Source: Rhizobium sp. FKY42 (GTDB lineage: Bacteria; Pseudomonadota; Alphaproteobacteria; Rhizobiales; Rhizobiaceae). From it: 64,000 nt of DNA. Positions within the stretch are counted from its first letter, which is position 1; every line of letters starts with the position of its first letter. A model generated the notes under the pieces. The model made no database searches and was not told the origin of the DNA. It saw nothing but the letters and a program-made list of their open reading frames with translations. Of the stretch, positions 1 to 7,510 are shown one piece after another. The position numbers were made by a program, and so were the translations under genes. The stretch covers positions 1-64,000 of the forward strand of contig NZ_STGA01000073.1 in assembly GCF_005222835.1 (NCBI RefSeq). The letters are read 5' to 3'.

Positions 1-106
1 GGTCTCTCCACTACGATGTAGAACTCGTCCAGTCCTCCACCGTAGGTGGAGGTTTACTTTGATTGCAATGTACAACAGCCGCCCCTTGAGGCGGCTGTTG
101 TCGTTT
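1..106 (+). ncRNA. Possible 3' part of a small RNA (two hairpins)
   Basis: No protein is encoded convincingly here. The sequence shows a perfect 8-bp hairpin at 34-52 with a 3-base loop, an A/T-rich linker, then a perfect 12-bp hairpin at 72-101. This order of a stem, an unpaired linker and a terminator-like stem resembles many alphaproteobacterial trans-acting small RNAs. The 5' end would lie outside the window. I could not match it to a known family; the signature motif I remember for the MmgR/suhB family is absent. It could equally be the untranslated tail of a gene to the left. Confidence 0.3.
72..105 (+). terminator. Strong intrinsic hairpin, probable terminator
   Basis: ACAACAGCCGCC (72-83) pairs perfectly with GGCGGCTGTTGT (90-101) over a six-base loop, followed by CGTTT. 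The T tract is short, so termination strength is uncertain, but the stem is long and G+C-rich. Confidence 0.5.
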
Positions 107-180
107 AGAGCGGGGTTCGATCTGATTGGATCACATTGTAAGGTAGAATCCGGGCGGTCCGGCCTGCCCGCTACCTGCAT

Positions 181-309
181 TCAGTTCAGAGAAGCACTCG
201 CCGCAAACAGTTCGTTCTTGTCGTACAAAGCAAAGCGGTCAATCATGCCGACACTGGCTTGATTGAACACAAGAACCTGCACGTTGTGACCGGCCTGACA
301 GAGCTTGTC
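181..309 (-). pseudogene. 42-codon C-terminal coding relic
   Basis: On the minus strand the frame from 309 to a TGA at 181-183 reads as ordinary protein (for example VQVLVFNQASVGMIDRFAL, then YDKNELFAASASLN before the stop). Immediately upstream in the same frame lie TAA and TAG codons, and there is no start codon. The reading has natural amino acid composition, unlike the other frames here. This looks like the 3' end of a decayed gene. I do not recognise the family, and the run is short enough that chance is possible. Confidence 0.3.
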
Positions 310-863
310 TTATGACTATCGACGCTTCTTTGTGAGATAAAGAAGCGCCGGAGAGGACGGCCATCCTCTTCCGGCGATGGGGGAGAGAGCGTGGTATAAG
401 AGAAAATCGTTCAGTTTGAGGAGTGAATCCACCGGTAGATCCAATATCCATCAGGGGTTCGCGACTTAAGGCACGGCGCACTTTATTGGATTTGATAGAG
501 CCGCGCCTTCGATCTTTTTTTGCCGCATGGACGTTATCGTTCAATCGAGGACGACTGAACGCGACATGCCGTAGAAATGGACGATTCCGCCATACCCCTG
601 GGGGACGCGGCGAATCTTTCTCTGCGGCAGCGTCGAAAAGGCTTCGTGGAAATAGGCTCCACAGCAGCCTCTCCTCCTATTCGCAAACAATCTGCTCAAG
701 CCACGCCCGAAACCTGGTGGTGTTTTGACCCCTGAAACGACCTTGTCCAAGGCTTCAATTGTGGTGATATCAGGCAGATGCGCCTCGTGAGATCGACAGT
801 GGTTCACCTGACGGCGTCGGCAAATCGAAGGACTGGATGGGTTCAGGCTTCAATCACACCATG
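310..863. other. Gene-free stretch with imperfect hairpins
   Basis: No open frame in this stretch looks like a real protein. Two stem-loops sit at its left end: a 9-bp stem at 323-347 and a 12-bp stem with one bulge at 346-376 (CGCCGGAGAGGA against TCCTCTTCCGGCG). Read on the minus strand the second is followed by CTTCTTT, so it could end a leftward transcript. Nothing else recognisable is seen. Confidence 0.4.
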
Positions 864-891
864 AAAAAGGGAGGCGCTGTCAGCAACTCCC
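864..891 (-). terminator. Intrinsic terminator of the Mla-like operon
   Basis: GGGAG (869-873) pairs with CTCCC (887-891), and an inner GCTG/CAGC stem extends it. On the minus strand the stem is followed by TTTTT. It lies 25 bases after the stop of the auxiliary lipoprotein gene, in the right orientation to end that operon. Confidence 0.75.
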
Positions 892-916
892 TGAAACATC
901 TTTGGCCTCTGAAAAC

Positions 917-1543
917 TTAGATCGAGCGAAGCGTCCAGTCCACGATATCGGCTCCCACCTTTGCGAAAGCGCGATTGATGGCACCAATAAACTTCGAATT
1001 GTCTTCGCCGGAAACCGGTACAGCCGCTCGGAAAACATTCTGCGCCCGCACCGATCCGTTGCGATCGTTCAGAATCTTGACGGAGATCTCAACCTTCGCA
1101 GTCCGTGGTCCAGAGGTATCGATCTCAAACGAGCGAATATCCGCGACCACCTGATAATCGATAGCAAGGCCCTGCCCCGGCTTGCCGACACCTGCCAGCT
1201 TGCCCGAATTTTCGAATGCCTCAACGAGCTTGGACTGCACCATCTTCGGCAGCCTGTCACCCCATTGCGAATTCGCCAGATACTGGATTTCGGAGGGCGA
1301 GACGCGCACCACCACCTGCTCGCTATCCAGTGATTTCAGTGCGGTCGGCTCTGGCACGAGGATCTGCTTGCTCTTGGCAGATGGTCCCTGCGCCATCGGT
1401 GTGATCGACAAATCGAATGTATCGTTATTCGCTTTGGTGCCACAGCCGACAAGCAATAGAGCCATGACCGGAAGGGCGAAGAGGGCCTTGGGAATAGAGA
1501 TTGCCGGAACCATCTGCACCTCGGTTCTATCAAATGTTCGCAT
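917..1543 (-). CDS. ABC-type transport auxiliary lipoprotein (PqiC/DUF330-like)
   Basis: A 208-residue predicted outer-membrane lipoprotein. The N-terminal hydrophobic stretch ends in a lipobox (LLVGC, Cys at about 34), so it should be lipidated and exported. The mature part matches the ABC_trans_aux type: a short beta-rich domain carrying the SPSEIQYLANSQWGDRLP region typical of these proteins. The ATG overlaps the stop of the MCE gene (ATGA), indicating translational coupling. An alternative start lies ten codons downstream, just before the signal peptide. In the PqiABC/Mla family such lipoproteins are thought to receive or anchor the MCE tunnel at the outer membrane; that role is inferred here from operon position. 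Confidence 0.85.
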   Translation of the reverse strand: MRTFDRTEVQMVPAISIPKALFALPVMALLLVGCGTKANNDTFDLSITPMAQGPSAKSKQILVPEPTALKSLDSEQVVVRVSPSEIQYLANSQWGDRLPKMVQSKLVEAFENSGKLAGVGKPGQGLAIDYQVVADIRSFEIDTSGPRTAKVEISVKILNDRNGSVRAQNVFRAAVPVSGEDNSKFIGAINRAFAKVGADIVDWTLRSI

Positions 1544-2913
1544 CAGCGCCGCGTCCTGCCATCATATTCCTTCACCGTTTCCCCGCCAAAGATCAGGCGC
1601 TGCGGGTTCTGGTCGAAGTTGGTGATCGTCTCGTTAAGATTCTGAACCGCTTTGCGGGTATCGCCAATCAAGGTTTGAACATCGCGCAGGCCGGTATTGG
1701 AGAAGCGGGCAAGGTTATCCGCAATTGGGCCGATCCGAGAATTCAGATTGTCGGCGGTGGCGCGAATGGATTGCAGGGTTTTCTGCGCTTCGGCAAACAG
1801 ACCCTTGGATTCATCGCCGCTGACCATCGTATCTACCTTGGCCAGAATGCCGTCGACACGCGTTGACGCCTGGTTCAGCTTTTGCGCCAACTGCGTGAAG
1901 TCCTCGATCGCCTTGTTGATCTCATCGCGGCGGTCAGCCACACCATCGACAACCTCGCGTGCGGAGGAAAGCGCGCTGCGCGCATCCGCTGTCGCGGAGG
2001 TGATGTTGTCCACCGCCGTGTTGACCTTCTTCGGGTCGACCGCTGCCAGCAACTGATCGGCACGCTTTAGAACCGACTGCGCCTCCTCGCTTGCCTTGTT
2101 GAATCCGGCAGCGGCATCACGCACTTCCAGCATGATGCCATCGATCTTGTCGGAAGACTTGGCAATATTGCCCGTCACGGTTTCGGCATTGGTCAGGATA
2201 TTGTTGATCTTGTCCGGATTGACGGCCTTCACCAAGCCTTCCGCTGCAGCCAGTGTCGAATCCAGACGTTCCGAAACACGATTGAATGTGCCCGAAAGCG
2301 CTGAAAGGCTACGCAGGAAGTCGTCGATTGCATCCGAATTTGCACTCAGCGCACCGGTAAAGGCTTCGGCGTGCTGGATCGTGCGGGTCAGCGGACCGCG
2401 CGCATCCGTCACGAAACCTTGAATCTGGCCGATCGCATCGTCCGCGCGCTGCAAAATCTTGTCTGCGGTCGCCAGAAGGTTGGTCACGCTCGATTGATCC
2501 GCAATCAAAACTGCGGGACGCCCGTTATCCTGCGCCTTCTGCAACAGGTTGTCCTCGCCGGTCTTACCGCCTGACAGTTCGATATAGGCAGCACCCGTCA
2601 GACCCTGCACTTCCAGAACCGCTTTCGTCGAAGGGTACACCGGAGCGCTTGTCTGGACCTCTGTGAAAGCGATGGAATAGCGCGGATCATCCGGGTCGAT
2701 ATTCAGACTGCGAACGGAACCAACAGGAATGCCGTTGAACCGGACTGCAGAACCGACCGAGAGACCGTTTGCGGAGCCGGGAATACGAATGGCAAGCTCG
2801 GCCATGGGTCCGCTGCGGCCATACTGCGCCATCCAGTAGACGAAGCCGAATGCGGCAGCGACCACCAGCAGCGTGAAGAAGCCGACGAGGGCGTAATTTG
2901 CTTTAGTTTCCAT
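1543..2913 (-). CDS. mlaD: MCE/MlaD family lipid-transport protein
   Basis: A 456-residue periplasmic substrate-binding component of an MCE lipid transporter. One N-terminal membrane anchor (about 7-29) is followed by a single MCE domain (about 40-120, with the GSAVRFNGIPVGSV core) and a long alpha-helical tail rich in Ala, Asp and Asn that looks like coiled coil. It is far longer than E. coli MlaD (about 183 residues) because of that tail, which could form a needle across the periplasm as in other long MCE proteins. It starts 5 bases after the ATPase gene and overlaps the lipoprotein gene by one stop/start. Its lipid substrate is not evident from sequence. Confidence 0.93.
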   Translation of the reverse strand: METKANYALVGFFTLLVVAAAFGFVYWMAQYGRSGPMAELAIRIPGSANGLSVGSAVRFNGIPVGSVRSLNIDPDDPRYSIAFTEVQTSAPVYPSTKAVLEVQGLTGAAYIELSGGKTGEDNLLQKAQDNGRPAVLIADQSSVTNLLATADKILQRADDAIGQIQGFVTDARGPLTRTIQHAEAFTGALSANSDAIDDFLRSLSALSGTFNRVSERLDSTLAAAEGLVKAVNPDKINNILTNAETVTGNIAKSSDKIDGIMLEVRDAAAGFNKASEEAQSVLKRADQLLAAVDPKKVNTAVDNITSATADARSALSSAREVVDGVADRRDEINKAIEDFTQLAQKLNQASTRVDGILAKVDTMVSGDESKGLFAEAQKTLQSIRATADNLNSRIGPIADNLARFSNTGLRDVQTLIGDTRKAVQNLNETITNFDQNPQRLIFGGETVKEYDGRTRR

Positions 2914-2918
2914 GGGCG

Positions 2919-3755
2919 TTACTTTCCTGGCACCGCATGTGCGTCACCGTAGTCCGTCGTAACGGACCGGGCACGCTTTCCGTGGAAATAAGACTGAACC
3001 CACGCATCGTCGCAGGCCAGCATGTCATCCAACGTACCTTCCACCAGCACCTTTTTCTGCCCCAGAACCGCAATGCGGTCGCAAACAGAAAACAGGCTGT
3101 CTAGGTCGTGGGTCACCATATAAACAGTCAGCCCAAGCGTATCACGCAGCCGGGCAATCAGCATGTCGAACTCGGCGGCGCCGATAGGGTCAAGACCGGA
3201 GGTTGGCTCATCGAGGAAGACGAGATCCGGGTCGAGGGCGAGCGCGCGCGCAAGCGCCGCACGCTTGATCATGCCGCCGGAAAGCTCCGAAGGATATTTG
3301 TCAGCTGCATCCGCCGCCAGGCCCACCATGTCGATCTTGAGATAGGCCAGTTCATCCATGAGCGATTGCGGCAGATCGAGATATTCCCGCATCGGGAGCT
3401 GGATGTTTTCCTTCACGGTGAGCGAGGAGAAAAGAGCACCATGCTGAAACAGCACGCCCATGCGCATATCCAATGCCATGCGGGTCTTCACATCGGCCTT
3501 CTCGTAATCGACACCGAGAATGTGGATTGATCCCGAACTATGCGGGACCAGCCGCAGAACGGTGCGCATGAGAACGGATTTGCCCGTACCGGACGCACCG
3601 ACGAACCCTAAAATTTCCCCGCGATAGACGTCGAGATCAAGGTGATCCAGCACGGTCTTGGTGCCGAAGCTGACGGTCAGATCCCGCACGGACAGGATCA
3701 CCCGGTCATCATCCGGGTGTTTCTCTTCAGCCGTGGTATCGTCCTGAACTGCCAT
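2919..3755 (-). CDS. mlaF: MlaF-like ABC transporter ATP-binding protein
   Basis: The ATPase of the Mla-like lipid transporter, about 278 residues. It has Walker A (GASGTGKS), signature (LSGGM), Walker B followed by the D-loop (LVFLDEPTSGLDP) and the switch His (VTHD). A longer open frame begins at 3803 inside the permease gene. I chose the ATG at 3753-3755 because AGGA lies five bases before it and it begins 7 bases after the permease stop; a second ATG at 3759-3761 is also possible. With its neighbours it should drive phospholipid movement between the membranes; direction and substrate are inferred from the family. Confidence 0.93.
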   Translation of the reverse strand: MAVQDDTTAEEKHPDDDRVILSVRDLTVSFGTKTVLDHLDLDVYRGEILGFVGASGTGKSVLMRTVLRLVPHSSGSIHILGVDYEKADVKTRMALDMRMGVLFQHGALFSSLTVKENIQLPMREYLDLPQSLMDELAYLKIDMVGLAADAADKYPSELSGGMIKRAALARALALDPDLVFLDEPTSGLDPIGAAEFDMLIARLRDTLGLTVYMVTHDLDSLFSVCDRIAVLGQKKVLVEGTLDDMLACDDAWVQSYFHGKRARSVTTDYGDAHAVPGK

Positions 3756-3762
3756 GCTCATC

Positions 3763-4926
3763 CTAGAAGTCGATTGCGGAATAAAAGATTGCGAATAGCG
3801 CATCCATCAGGATCACGACAAAGATGGATTTGACCACGGAGGCCGTAACATGCGTGCCGAGCGATTCGGCACTGCCGCCAACTTTCATCCCTTCGACAGC
3901 CGAAACGATGCCGATAGCAAGCGCCATGAAAGGCGCCTTGATCATGCCGGACGCGACAGACGAATAATCCACCGCCTCATGCAGCCGTGACAGGAAGGTC
4001 TGGAAGGTGATGCCGGAATAGACAAAAGTAACGATTGCCGCGCCGTAGAGCGCTGCAAAATTGGCGATGATCGTCAGCAGCGGCAAAGCGATGGTCAACG
4101 CAACCAGGCGGGGAAAAACCAGTACGCCGACGGGGTTGAGACCGATCACGGTCAGGGCGTCGATCTCCTCGCGCATCTTCATGGAGCCGATTTCGGCAGT
4201 GATGGCGCTGCCGGACCGGCCCGCGATCATGATGGCGGTCAAGAGAACGCCGATTTCGCGTAACTGCAGAATACCGACCAGATCAACGACGAAGAGTTCT
4301 GCCCCGAAATAGCGAAGCTGGAAGGCACCTTGCTGGGCAATGATCGCGCCGATCAGAAAGGACATCAGTACGATGATCGGTACGGCCCGCACACCCATCC
4401 GGTCGATATGCGTAACGACCGATGCAGGGGAAACGCCCGCGCCGCGCCCCCCCTTGAGCTGCGCGCCGCCGACGGCTGAGCCGAGGATGTGCAACCCCGC
4501 CAGCGCATCCTGCCCCAGGCTCCAGACGGCCTTGCCGGTCGGCTCAAACACGCGCTGGAACAATGTACGTTGATCTTTGTCGGAAGAAGGTCTTTTCAAC
4601 CCGTCCTCCGGCAGGACGTCAACCAGATCGGACAGCGTCTTGCTTGCGCCGACCAGTTCCACATCGCGTCCTTCGGCCTGCTTGCCGTTGATCAGGCGCC
4701 GAATCAGCCAGGCACCGGACGTATCGACGGCTTCGATACCGGATGCATCTATTTCCAGTTTCCCCTGGCCTTGCTTCTGCTCGGCGGCCATGAGGTCGTT
4801 CAGGACCTGACTAATGCCGCGGTTGCGCCAGTCTCCAGCCAGAACGTAACGCTCAACACTCTCAGCCGTAGAGGTCATCTCAAGGGTTGCGGCCTGTTCA
4901 TCGGCCGTCTTCGGCTTTGCCTGCAT
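3763..4926 (-). CDS. mlaE: MlaE-type permease with N-terminal STAS domain
   Basis: Inner-membrane permease of the MCE transporter, about 387 residues. The first ~110 residues form a STAS-like domain (YVLAGDWRNRGI to the DVLPEDG region). The rest is a five-to-six-helix MlaE domain with the conserved EIGVLLTAIMIAGRSGSA segment and the KAPFMALAIG region near the C terminus. In enterics the STAS partner is a separate protein, MlaB; here it is fused, as in many alphaproteobacteria. The frame opens upstream to a GTG at 5007. I chose the ATG at 4924-4926 by position relative to the STAS domain; no strong ribosome site marks either. First gene of the mlaE-mlaF-mlaD-lipoprotein unit. Confidence 0.9.
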   Translation of the reverse strand: MQAKPKTADEQAATLEMTSTAESVERYVLAGDWRNRGISQVLNDLMAAEQKQGQGKLEIDASGIEAVDTSGAWLIRRLINGKQAEGRDVELVGASKTLSDLVDVLPEDGLKRPSSDKDQRTLFQRVFEPTGKAVWSLGQDALAGLHILGSAVGGAQLKGGRGAGVSPASVVTHIDRMGVRAVPIIVLMSFLIGAIIAQQGAFQLRYFGAELFVVDLVGILQLREIGVLLTAIMIAGRSGSAITAEIGSMKMREEIDALTVIGLNPVGVLVFPRLVALTIALPLLTIIANFAALYGAAIVTFVYSGITFQTFLSRLHEAVDYSSVASGMIKAPFMALAIGIVSAVEGMKVGGSAESLGTHVTASVVKSIFVVILMDALFAIFYSAIDF

Positions 4927-5098
4927 GTAGGGGTGCTCGATACGCTTTCGAAAATTGAATAGAACCTGTCGGCAATATATCCGCCAGTCTGTGAAATGCC
5001 ATGGCACTAGAGCCCGAAATCACCCTCCAGTCACCCTAAAGCCACAGAACAATTTCAGGTTAGGCCTCCAATAGTCTGCAACTTCAACCTCTATCCAT

Positions 5099-6328
5099 TT
5101 AAGCTTTCCAGGCTCGGCGTGAAACGGTCAATGTAATCAACAAACCGAAAGCTGCGACCGCGGACATAACGTAATAGGAATGCTGTCCGAGCGAATGATA
5201 GATCAAGCCTGACAGGAACGTAGACGCAGCCAGGAAGGCACCATTGTAGAAGAAGAACGTGCCTTGAATGGACGATTCCTGACTTTCGTGCACCACCTCG
5301 ACGATCTTTTGCTGCATGCCGAAATGAAGAAACGCGAAACTGAGCGCGTGGCTACACTGCAGAAGGACGGAAGCCTCAAAGCTTAAGGGGGTCACAAACA
5401 GCGACCAGCGAATCACGGCAGCTACCGACCCGATCAGGATGAGACTGACGGCTGAAATATGCCTGACGATCCGTCCCGCGCAGAAAAAAAACAGGATCTC
5501 GGCAATGACGCCGGACGCCCAGAGAATGCCGATCTCTTGACCGCTGAAACCTATACCTTGCCAGTAAATTCCAGAGAACGCATAGTACATTCCGTGCGTG
5601 GACTGCACGATCGTACAACCGATCATGAGCAAGTTTAGACTTGAGCGAAACGGCAGACGGGCCATCTGCCGCATACCGGTCGTATCCGCCGTCGGCGCCG
5701 TCGGCGCCCTCATCGCTCTTCCCAGTCGCGGCGCCATCAGGGCAGCAGACAATGTCAGTAGATAGGTCAGCGCGGTCGCTTCCGGAACGATCCGGCCGGA
5801 CAGATGCGAGATCGCCCAACCAGCGATCAGGGTCGAAACGACAAAACCAATTGATCCCCAGACACGAATGGTTCCGTAACGAAATCCCCAGCGGCGAACG
5901 CCCATAACGGTGATTGATTCAAGAACCGGCATAAACGGAGCAAAAGTTGCCCCCTGAAGACTGAAAATGATGAGGACTGTCCAGAAGCCACCGGCCCAGA
6001 TCAGAAGCAAAGCGGTTATAAGGGAAAGCGCAGCAGAAACGATGAGCACGAAGACACGCTCAGCTATACGGTCTGCGAGGACGCCCGCCAGCGGCGCAGA
6101 GACAAGCCGAAGGATGATCGGGACAGTCAAAATAACGCCGATTTCGAATTCATTCAGTGACAGCGATTTAAGCCAGGCTGGAAAGAAGGGGAGCAGAATA
6201 CCGTTCACGCTCATCGCCGCCGCATAGGCAAAGGCGCAACGCACGGCAAAGCCCGAAGGTGCGGAAGGAACGGCATTCTCGGCCACGGCGGGCTCCGGCG
6301 ATTCTCGGGTGCAGAGATCGCCTGTCAT
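5099..6328 (-). CDS. MFS transporter, HcaT/MFS_1-like
   Basis: A 409-residue membrane protein with about 12 hydrophobic helices. The N-terminal helix pair (AYAAAMSVNGILLPFFPAWL), the LRLVSAPLAGVLADR loop and the middle and C-terminal helices resemble the MFS_1-like group of permeases that includes the phenylpropionate transporter HcaT and nucleoside permeases. The substrate cannot be read from sequence. The frame opens at 6364; the ATG at 6326-6328 removes a poor N-terminal extension. It stands 172 bases upstream of mlaE on the same strand, with no clear sign of joint function. Upstream, AGTAATTA occurs twice (6372-6379 and 6384-6391) in an A/T-rich probable promoter. Confidence 0.83.
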   Translation of the reverse strand: MTGDLCTRESPEPAVAENAVPSAPSGFAVRCAFAYAAAMSVNGILLPFFPAWLKSLSLNEFEIGVILTVPIILRLVSAPLAGVLADRIAERVFVLIVSAALSLITALLLIWAGGFWTVLIIFSLQGATFAPFMPVLESITVMGVRRWGFRYGTIRVWGSIGFVVSTLIAGWAISHLSGRIVPEATALTYLLTLSAALMAPRLGRAMRAPTAPTADTTGMRQMARLPFRSSLNLLMIGCTIVQSTHGMYYAFSGIYWQGIGFSGQEIGILWASGVIAEILFFFCAGRIVRHISAVSLILIGSVAAVIRWSLFVTPLSFEASVLLQCSHALSFAFLHFGMQQKIVEVVHESQESSIQGTFFFYNGAFLAASTFLSGLIYHSLGQHSYYVMSAVAAFGLLITLTVSRRAWKA

Positions 6329-6476
6329 AAAGAAATTGCGAATAATTGACAGCCCCGACCGCAAGGCTCACAGTAATTAAATTAGTAATTACATATATGG
6401 CTCATCTGTGTTGCGCAACGGCAATAGAAGATACGTAGGCACGGGCAAGCATGCAGGTGTCTTTCCGAGGCCTGCC

Positions 6477-7295
6477 CTATGCGGCCTGCATGTCCTCACG
6501 CTTGTCCTTGGGCATGGGCAATGCCTTGATATCAGCAGTCACGGCAATCTTTTGCCAGGAGATCAGCTCGAAGGTGCCATCCATATGCTCGGCAATGGCC
6601 GTGCAGCTTTCCACCCAATCCCCTGTATTGATGTAGCGAATGTCGCCGATATCCTCCATCGTTGCGTGATGGATATGACCGCAGATGACGCCGTCCACGT
6701 TGTTGCGGCGCGCCTCCTCGGCAACGACGTTCTGAAACTCGCCGATGAAATTGACCGCCTGTTTCACCTGCAACTTTGCCCAGGCCGAAAAAGACCAGTA
6801 AGGCAGATGCAGCTTGCGGCGAATGGCGGCCAGAACCACGTTGATTGCAATGGCCGCGTCATAGGCCCAGTCGCCCAGATAGGCTAGCAGTCGGATGTTG
6901 CGCACCACGACATCGAACTCGTCGCCGTGAAGAACCAGATACTTCTTGCCGTCTGCCGCTTCGTGGATCATGCGCTCGGCCACCTCGATGCCACCGAAGT
7001 GAACGCCGGGGAAGGAGCGTAGAAATTCGTCGTGATTGCCGGGAATGTAGACGATACGCGTTCCTTTGCGCGCTTTGCGCAAAAGCTTTTGAACGACATC
7101 GTTGCATCCCTGCGGCCAGTACCAGTTGCGCTTCAGGCGCCAACCGTCGACGATATCTCCGACAAGAACCAGCGTTTCCGCCTCATGGTACCGCAGAAAG
7201 TCGAGAAGAAAGTCAGTGCGCGCCGCTTTCGATCCCAGGTGGATATCCGAAATGAAAAGCGTCCTGAAGTGTCTGGTTTCCGTCGTCACAGTCAC
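6477..7295 (-). CDS. UDP-2,3-diacylglucosamine diphosphatase-like metallophosphoesterase
   Basis: A 272-residue calcineurin-type phosphoesterase of the LpxH/COG2908 kind. The five metal motifs are in order: DIHLGS (about 16-21), GDIVDGW, GNHDE, HGDEFD and GHIHHA, with INTGDWVE near the C terminus. LpxH cleaves UDP-2,3-diacylglucosamine to lipid X in lipid A synthesis. Many alphaproteobacteria use LpxI for that step, so this paralogue may act on another glycolipid or nucleotide; I therefore leave the symbol empty. The start is a GTG at 7293-7295 with AGGAAG six bases before it. It is divergent from maeB and appears monocistronic. Confidence 0.85.
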   Translation of the reverse strand: MTVTTETRHFRTLFISDIHLGSKAARTDFLLDFLRYHEAETLVLVGDIVDGWRLKRNWYWPQGCNDVVQKLLRKARKGTRIVYIPGNHDEFLRSFPGVHFGGIEVAERMIHEAADGKKYLVLHGDEFDVVVRNIRLLAYLGDWAYDAAIAINVVLAAIRRKLHLPYWSFSAWAKLQVKQAVNFIGEFQNVVAEEARRNNVDGVICGHIHHATMEDIGDIRYINTGDWVESCTAIAEHMDGTFELISWQKIAVTADIKALPMPKDKREDMQAA

Positions 7296-7510
7296 GAGAT
7301 CTTCCTTTCGTCACACCGCCCCCATGCCACTCAGAAACCAGAGTCATTTATCAGGAAGATGACAGGTGACCGGGATAACGGGTTTTGCTGTCTCTCAAAC
7401 GCCATGAGATGTGCCATCGGGCATTCGATACCCAAGAATTCAGTACTGTTCCAAGGCACGGATTGTTGTAAGAGACCACGAAGCACATGATAAAACGGAA
7501 GGAGCTGGCG

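Noticed and set aside
1..106. MmgR/suhB-family small RNA at the left edge
   Set aside because: The UUUCCUCCCU motif I remember for that family is absent, so only an unclassified hairpin pair is reported.
423..728. A 101-codon plus-strand frame in the left gap
   Set aside because: Arg/Ser-rich without motifs or ribosome site, and it overlaps other equally open frames.
541..807. An 88-codon minus-strand frame in the left gap
   Set aside because: No ribosome site, skewed composition (many Arg, Cys, His) and no recognised motif; not enough to call a gene.
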